Below, in pieces: positions 51,126-58,305 of a stretch of 64,000 nucleotides of DNA (position 1 is the stretch's first letter; each line of letters opens with the position of its first letter). Location of the stretch: NCBI GenBank assembly GCA_021771715.1, contig JAETOO010000018.1, positions 1 to 64,000 on the forward strand, read 5' to 3'. Made by a program: the position numbers and the translations under genes. Below the pieces are notes generated by a model. It saw only the letters and a program-made list of their open reading frames with translations, made no database searches and was not told where the DNA came from. This DNA is from Oscillospiraceae bacterium. GTDB lineage: Bacteria > Bacillota > Clostridia > Lachnospirales > Lachnospiraceae.

Positions 51126-51154
51126 TTGATTAAACGAACAGAAGCGTCTATACT
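51126..51154 (+). promoter_or_regulatory. Promoter of the HipA-like module
   Basis: TTGATT (51126-51131) and TATACT (51149-51154) are separated by 17 bp, about 30 bases before the start codon at 51184. Confidence 0.75.
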
Positions 51155-51183
51155 GTAAAAAAGCGTTGGTTGAGGTGGGAGCG

Positions 51184-51897
51184 ATGGAAGAAAAAGAGGC
51201 TCTGGAGCGAGAGATTGAACGGCTGAAAAAGAAGGTGGAATCCCTGTCGGCGGCTTATCAGCGGGCGGTGGAGAAGCTGGACGAGATACAGCGAAGGGAC
51301 GTCGGGCCAAGAAAAAAGGGCCGTCCTTCGATAGACAGGGAGAAAAAAGCAGGCATACTTGCCTTGTATCGCCAGGGAAATACCATGCGTGAGGTTGCCG
51401 CCAGGGAGCAGGTGTCGGTGAGCACGGTGCATAAAGTCATTCAGGACGCATCCGCAAAATCAAGAGTCGTCTATGTTTTCGCAGACCGGGAAGCGCCTGC
51501 CACCGTGATCGACGCGTGTGGACTGACAGAAAAAGTGAGAATCGTAAATCTGACCGAGAATCTCGTGAGCCGGGCATTTGGAGTCAAGGAAAAGCCGACG
51601 TGGGAGGACTATGAGGAGTTCCTGGAGAGCAGATGTATGCCGCGCACCAGGTTCGGCATTCGGGAGGAGCTGAAGTGTCTTGGATTGGATGCGTATGACC
51701 CTTTTCAGATCGTTGCCCTGACGCGGGGGCGGGTGTACGGGGACCATCAGTACCTGACCAGGATGACGGAAGACTTTATCCGGGAATTTGACGAGATTAT
51801 GAAGACGGCCGCCGGTGCAGGAGAGAAGCGGGAGTGGCTGCTGGAACTTCTAAAACAAAGGGAAGAGGAGTGGAAGCTGGGTGAGGGTGAATATTGA
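51184..51897 (+). CDS. Coiled-coil/HTH DNA-binding protein, possible HipB-HipS-like partner
   Basis: The ATG at 51184 has GAGGTG six bases upstream; a TTG at 51166 is less likely. The 237-residue protein has an N-terminal coiled coil (EALEREIERLKKKVESLSAAYQRAVEKL), a Hin/resolvase-type helix-turn-helix (GRPSIDREKKAGILALYRQGNTMREVAAREQVSVSTVHKVI, about 45-85), and an unassigned domain (90-200). The latter contains FLESRCMPRTRFGIREELKCLGLDAYDPFQIVALTRGR, whose pattern (F-L..P..R, then D-P-F..I...GR) loosely recalls the HipA N-subdomain that is a separate protein, HipS, in HipBST systems. A charged helix ends the protein. Its last 17 bases overlap the kinase gene. Likely autoregulator and antitoxin-like partner (inference). 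Confidence 0.75.
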   Translation: MEEKEALEREIERLKKKVESLSAAYQRAVEKLDEIQRRDVGPRKKGRPSIDREKKAGILALYRQGNTMREVAAREQVSVSTVHKVIQDASAKSRVVYVFADREAPATVIDACGLTEKVRIVNLTENLVSRAFGVKEKPTWEDYEEFLESRCMPRTRFGIREELKCLGLDAYDPFQIVALTRGRVYGDHQYLTRMTEDFIREFDEIMKTAAGAGEKREWLLELLKQREEEWKLGEGEY

Positions 51898-52705
51898 GCT
51901 ATTGAAAGATGAGAAAACGCCGGTCTGGACCTCCTCGAAGGGGAATCAGAATAAATGGTGTGCGGACGGTGTATGGTATAAAGAGGACGGTCTTGGATAT
52001 GAGGCCTTGGCAGAGGTCTTTGTATCCCGGCTACTTGAGAAGACCAATATCGACCATTATGTCGTGTACGAATATGAGTGGCTGGAAAAACACGGTCGCA
52101 TGTGCCGGGGCTGCAGGTCAAATAATTTTATGCTGCCGGAGGACGACAAGGTGATATCTGTGGACCGTCTTTTTCAGATTTATTATGGAGAAAGTGCGGC
52201 AAAAGCGGTTTTGAAATTCCCGGAGCTTACGGACAGGATTCAGTATGTCGTTGACAGTGTGGAAAAGGCTACAGGGCTAGAAGACTTTGGGATATATTTG
52301 AAGAAAATGATCACATTGGATGCCCTTTTTCTGAACGAAGACCGCCATTTCCATAATATTGCTGTGATACAAAAAAAGGATGGAACCTACCGGGAATGCC
52401 CAATATTTGATCATGGTGCAGCGCTTTTTTCGGATGTAACGGAGGATTATCCGTTGCATATGAGCGCGGAAGACTGTTATCAGACAATACAGGCAAAGCC
52501 TTTTTCCACAGATTTTGACAGCCAGCTGGATGCCTGCGATGTATTATTTGGCGGATTCCGGTTTCAGGCGAAGTTTACGGCAAAGGATGTGGAACAGATC
52601 CTCGCAGAGTTTCAGGGGATCTATGAGGATGAGATTTTATATAGAATCCGGGAAACGATGAGGATTCAGATGAGAAAATATTCCTATTTGTTTTGTGCGT
52701 CATAA
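51881..52705 (+). CDS. HipA-like (HipT/CtkA-type) Ser/Thr kinase domain protein
   Basis: This 274-residue protein begins with GTG at 51881 (or 51887), inside the previous gene, with GAGGAG upstream, so it is translationally coupled. It has the HipA C-terminal kinase signature: catalytic LDALFLNEDRHFHNIAVI (Asp154, Asn159) and the metal-binding IFDHGAAL (Asp177). The nucleotide-binding Lys is probably in VWYKEDG (about residue 34). It lacks the HipA N-terminal domain, as HipT and Helicobacter CtkA do. HipA-type kinases halt growth by phosphorylating glutamyl- or tryptophanyl-tRNA synthetase; the target here is unknown. With the HTH partner it looks like a two-gene toxin-antitoxin module. A terminator shared with sdaAA follows. 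Confidence 0.82.
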   Translation: MRVNIELLKDEKTPVWTSSKGNQNKWCADGVWYKEDGLGYEALAEVFVSRLLEKTNIDHYVVYEYEWLEKHGRMCRGCRSNNFMLPEDDKVISVDRLFQIYYGESAAKAVLKFPELTDRIQYVVDSVEKATGLEDFGIYLKKMITLDALFLNEDRHFHNIAVIQKKDGTYRECPIFDHGAALFSDVTEDYPLHMSAEDCYQTIQAKPFSTDFDSQLDACDVLFGGFRFQAKFTAKDVEQILAEFQGIYEDEILYRIRETMRIQMRKYSYLFCAS

Positions 52706-52718
52706 ATTTACCGGCAAT

Positions 52719-52775
52719 AAAAAAGAAACGGGCGGCCCGCATGAGTCATAAGACTGTACGGTGCCCCCGTTTCTC
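52719..52775. terminator. Terminator between the kinase and serine dehydratase genes
   Basis: GAAACGGG (52725-52732) pairs with CCCGTTTC (52766-52773). An A-tract to the left (52718-52724) makes it a good terminator for the minus-strand sda operon; it is weaker for the kinase gene. Confidence 0.7.
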
Positions 52776-52883
52776 GCTTATCGTATGGAGGATGCGACGG
52801 GGTATGTCAGGAAAAAAGTATCGGAACGGCAAGCTGTTAAAAATCGTTACAAATGCTTGAGCTATCGTTTCATTTGGGAGGGG

Positions 52884-53918
52884 TCACAGCTCTGTCTCGA
52901 GCCGCTCCGTGATCTCGACGGCGCGCCTGGTGGCGGCGAGGCCGCCGTGACCGGTCTCTCGCAGGGAGACGTCCATGAGGTCGCCGACCTCCTTCATGGC
53001 GTCGATGACCTGGTCGGCGGGGATCGCGCTGCGGATTCCGGCGAGTGCCATGTCCGCGGCGGACATCGCGTTGACGGCGCCGATGACGTTGCGCTTCACG
53101 CACGGCACCTCGACGAGCCCGGAGACCGGGTCGCAGACGAGGCCGAGCAGATTCTTCAGGCTGATGGCGACAGCGGTGAGGATCTGATCGGGGGCGCCGC
53201 CCTGCAGGTAGGTGAGCGCGCCGGCCGCCATCGCGGAGGCGGAGCCGATCTCCGCCTGACATCCGCCGGAGGCTCCGGCGATGCTCGCCCGCGTCGCGAT
53301 CACCTGTCCGATCCCGGCAGCGACGAAGAGCGCCCTGACGGCGGGAAGCTCTTCGGCAGAACGTTTACTCCCGGAAGATGCGCGGTCAGTGTCATTTACA
53401 GGAAAGCCAGCCACACTGCGGTCATCTGTCGTTAGGGCAGCAGCATCTGGCTCATTTGCCGCAGGATAGATATCATTTGCGGCAGCGCAAGCATGCTCAG
53501 ACTGCGCGGTACTGTCCGTGCCCTCCCGAAACAGCGGGATCAGCACCGCGGGCAGCACGCCGCAGGCGCCGGCGGTGGGCGCGGCGACGATGCGCTTCAT
53601 GCAGGCGTTGGACTCGCCCATCTGGAGCGCCTGGGCGATCACGCGGCCTATCCGGTCTCCGCACAGAGGATTGCCGGCTGCAACGTAGCGCGCCATCTGT
53701 CCGCCTGCGCCGCCGACGAGACCGCTGCGCGAGCGGCTGTTTTCATCGTATGCGTCGCTGGCAGCGCACATATTTTCCCACATGGAGGTCATCTGCGCGA
53801 CCGTCGACTCGCGCGTGACCAAGCGGTCCTTCATATCCTCGCGGATGATTGCCTCCGCGAAGTCTATTTCTTCTTCTTCGCAGACCGTTATGATCTGTTC
53901 GAGAGCTTCAAATGCCAT
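52884..53918 (-). CDS. sdaAA: L-serine dehydratase, iron-sulfur-dependent, alpha subunit
   Basis: This 344-residue protein starts behind GAGGAAACAGCT. It carries the family landmarks KDRLVTRES, NACMKRIVAAPTAGACGVLPAVLI, GASGGCQAEIGSASAMAAGA and VCDPVSGLVEVPCVKRN; Cys220, Cys262 and Cys273 are the likely [4Fe-4S] ligands. With the beta subunit it deaminates serine to pyruvate and ammonia in many Clostridia. Residues 133-187 are an odd polar insertion (TDSTAQSEHACAAAND.., rich in Ala, Asp, Ser) between LIPLFREG and ALFVAAGIGQV, where other SdaAA proteins have a short helix. The insertion is less GC-rich than the rest of the gene. It lies 30 bases downstream of sdaAB. Confidence 0.93.
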   Translation of the reverse strand: MAFEALEQIITVCEEEEIDFAEAIIREDMKDRLVTRESTVAQMTSMWENMCAASDAYDENSRSRSGLVGGAGGQMARYVAAGNPLCGDRIGRVIAQALQMGESNACMKRIVAAPTAGACGVLPAVLIPLFREGTDSTAQSEHACAAANDIYPAANEPDAAALTTDDRSVAGFPVNDTDRASSGSKRSAEELPAVRALFVAAGIGQVIATRASIAGASGGCQAEIGSASAMAAGALTYLQGGAPDQILTAVAISLKNLLGLVCDPVSGLVEVPCVKRNVIGAVNAMSAADMALAGIRSAIPADQVIDAMKEVGDLMDVSLRETGHGGLAATRRAVEITERLETEL

Positions 53919-53948
53919 AGCTGTTTCCTCACATTCTGGAATGATTTA

Positions 53949-54614
53949 TCACGAGTTTTCCGGCCCGAGGTATGTGACCTTGATTACTCCCTCGAGGCGG
54001 GACAGCCACTGCAGCGCCTCCTGCGGGACATCCTGATCGGACTCGATGACCATGACGGCATATCCGCCGCGGCGGTTGCGGTAGAGCTGCATCGTCGCGA
54101 TGTTGACTGCCTTGCGGAACAGGGTGGAGGTGACCTCCGCGACGTACCCGGGCTGGTCGATGTTGTGGACGATCAGCGTCGGGGAATCTCCGGTGAAATT
54201 AACCGTGATTCCGTCGAGCTTGTTGACGCGGATGCGCCCGCCGCCTAGGGAGGCGGCCTGAATCTCGAGGCGGCGGTCTCCCTCGCCGGTCAGGGACAGG
54301 ACGGCGGTGTTCGGGTGCGCGTCCTTCAGGTTCGCTTTTTCAAAGGTAAAGTGCAGTCCCTGCGCGGCGGCGACCTGAAAGCTGTCCGGGATGCGCGTAT
54401 CGTCCGGGCGCATCCCGAGCAGTCCGGCCACGAGCGCGCGGTCTGTGCCGTGCCCCTGCCCGGTCGCCGCAAAGGAACCGGAGAGGACGATCTGCGCGGT
54501 GAGAGGCGCTGTGCCGAGCAGCCTTCGCGCGATCAGCCCGATCCGGACCGCGCCTGCCGTGTGAGAGCTGGAGGGCCCTACCATGACCGGCCCCAGGATA
54601 TCATAAATATTCAT
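53949..54614 (-). CDS. sdaAB: L-serine dehydratase, iron-sulfur-dependent, beta subunit
   Basis: This 221-residue protein, first gene of the operon, has the SDH-beta domain (NIYDILGPVMVGPSSSHTAGAVRIG at the start, GSFAATGQGHGTDRALVAGLLGM) and a C-terminal ACT domain (about 148-218: TLIVHNIDQPGYVAEVTSTL, GGYAVMVIESD), which usually binds serine allosterically. The ribosome site (AAAGG at about 11 bases) is modest. A minus-strand -10 (TATAAT, 54778-54773) lies about 160 bases upstream, with a poor -35. A GGGACT/AGTCCC hairpin (54722-54746) falls in the leader. Confidence 0.94.
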   Translation of the reverse strand: MNIYDILGPVMVGPSSSHTAGAVRIGLIARRLLGTAPLTAQIVLSGSFAATGQGHGTDRALVAGLLGMRPDDTRIPDSFQVAAAQGLHFTFEKANLKDAHPNTAVLSLTGEGDRRLEIQAASLGGGRIRVNKLDGITVNFTGDSPTLIVHNIDQPGYVAEVTSTLFRKAVNIATMQLYRNRRGGYAVMVIESDQDVPQEALQWLSRLEGVIKVTYLGPENS

Positions 54615-54849
54615 AAGTGCGTCTGCCTTTCGTGTGGGGAGCCGCCGCAGGAACGGTGATACTCCCGGATAAAGTATTTGCAGCGATTGCTGCGGTTATG
54701 CGGAGGAAGGGCGGAGTCTGTGGGACTTATGGATGTGAGAAGTCCCGCGGGGAACCGACGCCCTTTTTCTGAATTATACCATGTCCGGAGGGGAAACAAA
54801 ACCTTTTTGTGCCATATTGTGCAGACTGTGCGGACACTGTTATCGATTC

Positions 54850-54959
54850 GTTACAGTTCATCCAACCACTGTCAGAGAAGGTAGCAGGGCCGTCCAAAAG
54901 CGATTTGGATCTTTCGGACGGCCCTGCTATCTTCTCGTCCGGGTTGGCTGAACTGTAAC
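54850..54959. mobile_element. Nested palindromic element B
   Basis: The terminal inverted repeat GTTACAGTTCATCCAACC (54850-54867) / GGTTGGCTGAACTGTAAC (54942-54959) encloses a second strong stem, GAGAAGGTAGCAGGGCCGTC paired with its complement ending CTATCTTCTC. The inner arm plus CTTCTCGTCCGG matches elements A and C, and the ends match element D. It occupies a fifth of the 550-base gap between sdaAB and the response regulator; the rest holds promoters and a small hairpin. Confidence 0.8.
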
Positions 54960-55038
54960 ATCGGTTCATCTGGGATACCATGCAAGCGGCAGAAAATTAA
55001 GAATTTCGAAAGAACGCGGGCTGGGAGGCATAACTGCT

Positions 55039-55066
55039 TTGCGTCGCGTTGCCGGTGTGCTAGAAT
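55039..55066 (+). promoter_or_regulatory. Probable promoter of the regulator/kinase genes
   Basis: TTGCGT (55039-55044) and TAGAAT (55061-55066) are 16 bp apart with an extended -10 TGC. The leader is about 95 bases. Confidence 0.55.
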
Positions 55067-55164
55067 AAGACAGTTCGGAGCGTGCCGCCGGTCTGCGGCA
55101 GAACAGTATGGAGTAGAGTACACAGAACGTTTGTGACGGATGGAATTTATTTGGCAGGAGAGAT

Positions 55165-55860
55165 ATGATGAGCTATCGGATTTTGGTGGCGGAGGATGAC
55201 CGCAGTTTAAATGAAGGGATTCGCCTGGCATTGGCACAGGAGGGAGTCGTGCTCGAGGCGGCGTACACGGTGGAGGAGGCGTACGACTGCCTGAGGCGGA
55301 TGCAGCCGGATATGCTGCTGCTCGACCGGGGTTTTCCGGACGGGAGCGGGCTGGAGCTGTTGCGGCGGCTGCGGAGAGATTCGGATATTCCGGTCCTGAT
55401 GATCACAGGGGATGACCAGGAGATTGACGAGGTGAAGGGGCTCGCGCTCGGGGCGGACGACTATATCACGAAACCGTTTGGGCTGATGGCGCTGCGCGCG
55501 CGGGTCGAGGCGATCCGGAGGCGCACGGAGCAGCGGGGCGGCAGGAAGGGAGCGCAGAGCGCGGTCTATGAAAAGGGCGGCTATCGGTTTGATTTTGAGC
55601 GGCTGCAGTTTTTTGCGGACGGGCGCGAGGTGAGTCTGAGCAGTGCGGAGCAGAAGCTTCTGCGGCTTTTTACCTCGTATCCGATGCAGACGCTTCCGCG
55701 GGGGCGGCTTGCGGAGGCGCTCTGGGTGGACGGCACGGAGTATGTGGATGAAAACGCGCTGTCCGTGACGGTCAGCCGCCTGCGCAAAAAGCTGGAGATC
55801 CAGGGTGCGAAGAGCCCGATCGGTACGGTGTACGGGATCGGGTATGTGTGGAACGTGTGA
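55165..55860 (+). CDS. OmpR-family response regulator
   Basis: This 231-residue protein starts at ATG-ATG behind AGGAGAG. The receiver domain has the acidic pair in VAEDD, phosphoacceptor Asp54 in MLLLDRGFPDGSG, Thr in LMITGDD and Lys in YITKPFG. The C-terminal winged helix is of the OmpR/PhoB type (LSSAEQKLLRLFTSYP, VDENALSVTVSRLRKKL). It should be phosphorylated by the kinase at 56027 and control the ABC genes at 57541-61093. Such sets respond to antimicrobial peptides in Firmicutes. Confidence 0.94.
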   Translation: MMSYRILVAEDDRSLNEGIRLALAQEGVVLEAAYTVEEAYDCLRRMQPDMLLLDRGFPDGSGLELLRRLRRDSDIPVLMITGDDQEIDEVKGLALGADDYITKPFGLMALRARVEAIRRRTEQRGGRKGAQSAVYEKGGYRFDFERLQFFADGREVSLSSAEQKLLRLFTSYPMQTLPRGRLAEALWVDGTEYVDENALSVTVSRLRKKLEIQGAKSPIGTVYGIGYVWNV

Positions 55861-56026
55861 GGGATGAGAAACGAGGACACGGAAAATGCGGGAAAACGGC
55901 ACTGATAAAAGTGGGGAAGGGCGTGTGCGACAGCGGAAGGATGGCGCGCGTAAACTCGTAGGAAACGGCGCGGATGAGAGACAGGAAGCGTGGGATGAGA
56001 GTGAATGGCTGCAAGGAGGGTGGGAA

Positions 56027-57382
56027 ATGTTCGGAAGATCGAGGACAATGGAGAGGCTGGACAATATGTTGGAGGATGCGATCAACGGCTGCTTTACGGA
56101 ATCGCGGTACGACGAGACAGAGCTCTCCCGCCTGGAAAACCGCTTTCGCCAGTATCTGGAGATGCGGGAGCTGCAGGCGGAGGCCGCGAGGCAGGAGCGG
56201 GAAGCGCTGAGGGAACTGGTGACAGACCTGTCCCACCAGATGAAGACCCCGCTCGCCGCGCTGACCTTGTACGCGCAGATTCTCGAGGAGCAGTGCGTGG
56301 GGGAAAGCGTCGACGCATGTGAAGCGCAGAGTGGCGGATGGAGCACTGACCGATGCGGCGGGAAAAGGGACAGCGAGCATGCTTGGTTGAGTGATAGCCA
56401 GGATGCCAGCCAGAGCATTGATCGATGCGGCGAGAAAAGTACGTGCGAGCATGCTCGGCTGAGTGATATCCAGAGTGGTGCCCAGGGCATTGACCGATGC
56501 GGCGGAAAAAACGCGTGCGGGCATGCAGGGCCGGTCGAGGGCCACTATATCAGCGCGGAGACCGTGCACTGCGCGGGGCAGATCCGGCTGCAGGCGGAGA
56601 AACTGGAGAGCTTGATCGGCGCGCTGGTACAGCTCTCCCGCCTGGAGACCGGCATGGTGGAGGTCGTGCCCAGACCGCTCTCCGTGAAAGGGCTGGTGGA
56701 CGGCAGCGTCCGTCTCCTGGAGGCGAAGGCGGCGGCAAAGGGAATCTCCATCCAGACAGGGTGGGATGAGAAGACACAGAGCGCAGGAGAACAGGAGAAC
56801 CGGGCGTGTCACGGGAGCGGTCAAGATAACCAAGCGTGGTATGGGAGCGTGCAGGAGAACCGGACGCAGCACGGGAGCGTGCAGGAGAACTGGGCGTGTC
56901 ACGGGAACGTGCAGGAGAACCGGGCGTGGTACGGGAGCGGTCAGGAGAACCGGGCGTGGCACGGGAACGAGCAGGAGAACCAGGCGTGGCACGGGAGCGG
57001 TCAGGAGAGTCGGGCATGCTACGGGAGCGGTCAGGAGCTCCTGGCTATGTACGACGCGCGTTGGACGCAGGAGGCGCTGGTCAATGTGCTGGACAACGCG
57101 GTGAAGTATTCGCCCGCCGGGAGCACGGTGACGGTCATGGTCCGCGCGCTGGAGCTGTTCGTCTGCATCAACGTCGAGGACGAAGGCATGGGTGTGCCGG
57201 AGGAGGAGCGCGCGAAGATTTTCGGCCGCTTCTACCGCGGAGCAAACGCTGTGCAGGAGGAAGGCTGCGGAGTCGGCCTGTACCTGACCCGCATGATCCT
57301 GCAGAAGGAGGGCGGCTATGTCCGCGTGCAGCCGCGCAGGGAGGGCGGCAGCAGCTTCCAGATATATCTCCCGAGAAAGTAA
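56027..57382 (+). CDS. Soluble sensor histidine kinase with two repeat insertions
   Basis: I place the start at the ATG at 56027 behind AAGGAGG; an in-frame ATG at 55886 has a poorer site and would add 47 polar residues. The 451-residue protein has no membrane helix. A DHp domain with His70 (VTDLSHQMKTPLAAL) is followed by a 72-bp-repeat insertion (DRCGGK.., about residues 95-160), then the second DHp helix (QAEKLESLIGALVQLSRLETGMVEV). After the start of the ATPase domain comes a second insertion of eight 10-residue repeats (QENRAWHGSG, 256-335). The N box NVLDNAVKYSP, DEGMGVPEEERAKIF and GCGVGLYLTRMILQKEGG complete it. The catalytic core is intact despite the insertions. Signal input probably comes from the ABC transporter. 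Confidence 0.88.
   Translation: MFGRSRTMERLDNMLEDAINGCFTESRYDETELSRLENRFRQYLEMRELQAEAARQEREALRELVTDLSHQMKTPLAALTLYAQILEEQCVGESVDACEAQSGGWSTDRCGGKRDSEHAWLSDSQDASQSIDRCGEKSTCEHARLSDIQSGAQGIDRCGGKNACGHAGPVEGHYISAETVHCAGQIRLQAEKLESLIGALVQLSRLETGMVEVVPRPLSVKGLVDGSVRLLEAKAAAKGISIQTGWDEKTQSAGEQENRACHGSGQDNQAWYGSVQENRTQHGSVQENWACHGNVQENRAWYGSGQENRAWHGNEQENQAWHGSGQESRACYGSGQELLAMYDARWTQEALVNVLDNAVKYSPAGSTVTVMVRALELFVCINVEDEGMGVPEEERAKIFGRFYRGANAVQEEGCGVGLYLTRMILQKEGGYVRVQPRREGGSSFQIYLPRK
56348..56540 (+). repeat. 72-bp repeat inside the kinase DHp domain
   Basis: In-frame 72-bp units at 56348 and 56420, with a partial third at 56492, encode 24-residue DRCGxKxxxEHAxLSDxQ repeats between the two DHp helices. 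Confidence 0.88.
56792..57031 (+). repeat. 30-bp repeat array inside the kinase ATPase domain
   Basis: Eight in-frame 30-bp units encode QENRAWHGSG-like decapeptides, placed just before the segment leading to the N box. Confidence 0.92.
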
Positions 57383-57540
57383 CATGCGTCGACAGCCTCC
57401 GTGTCCTGCCCCGTCCGAAAGGCGGAACGCGCCGGCAGCCTCTGAATTCTTGCAGAAGTGTTAGATTTCAGAAATACTCTCGAAAGGATGGCCTGCTATA
57501 GTATGGTACAGAAAGAGCAAGGACTGAAAGGAGAGTTTTT

Positions 57541-58305
57541 ATGGAACTGCTTAGGACAGAGCATCTGAAAAAGTATTACGGGGAGGGCGAGACGTGCGTG
57601 CGCGCGCTGGACGACGTGAATTTCTCCGTGGAGAAGGGGGAGTTCGTGTCGATCGTCGGGACGAGCGGGAGCGGAAAATCGACGCTGCTGAATATGCTGG
57701 GCGGCCTGGACCGGCCGACGTCGGGGCGCGTCATTGTGGACGGGAAAGATATTTTTTCCCTGAAGGAGCAGGCGCTGACGATCTTCCGCAGGAGAAAGAT
57801 CGGCTTCGTGTTTCAGAATTACAATCTGGTGCCGGTGCTGAATGTCTATGAGAACATTGTGCTGCCGATCGAGCTGGACGGCAGGCAGCCGGACAAGCGC
57901 TTTGTGGAGGAGGTCATCGGGACGCTGGGGCTGCAGAAACGGATCTACGCGCTGCCTTCGCAGCTCTCCGGCGGACAGCAGCAGAGGGTGGCGATCGCGC
58001 GCGCCCTCGCGAGCAAGCCGGCGATTCTCCTCGCGGACGAGCCGACCGGCAACCTGGACTCGGCGACGAGCCAGGATGTGCTGCTGCTTCTGCGCACCTC
58101 GAGCGAGCACTTCGGGCAGACGATGGTGATGATCACGCACAACGAGGAGATCGCGCAGCTGGCGGACCGGATCGTGCGCATCGAGGACGGACGGATCACG
58201 ACCTCCAGAGACGGGCGCGGGCAAAGCAGAGGCGCGGAGGCGACGGCAGGCCGACATCGGATCGAATCGGATGCGGGGGAAAAGGACGGTGAGCGCCATG
58301 CGTAA
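57541..58305 (+). CDS. ABC transporter ATPase (BceA/LolD/MacB type)
   Basis: This 254-residue protein starts behind AAGGAGAG. Walker A GTSGSGKS (40-47), Q-loop FVFQNYNLVPVLNV, signature LSGGQQQRVAIARAL, Walker B ILLADEP and the switch His in MITHNEE are all present. It belongs to the branch that pairs with FtsX-like permeases. After the usual end (RIVRIEDGRI) there is a polar tail of about 40 residues rich in Arg/Gly/Glu. Its last eight bases overlap the permease start, so the pair is translationally coupled. Confidence 0.95.
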   Translation: MELLRTEHLKKYYGEGETCVRALDDVNFSVEKGEFVSIVGTSGSGKSTLLNMLGGLDRPTSGRVIVDGKDIFSLKEQALTIFRRRKIGFVFQNYNLVPVLNVYENIVLPIELDGRQPDKRFVEEVIGTLGLQKRIYALPSQLSGGQQQRVAIARALASKPAILLADEPTGNLDSATSQDVLLLLRTSSEHFGQTMVMITHNEEIAQLADRIVRIEDGRITTSRDGRGQSRGAEATAGRHRIESDAGEKDGERHA

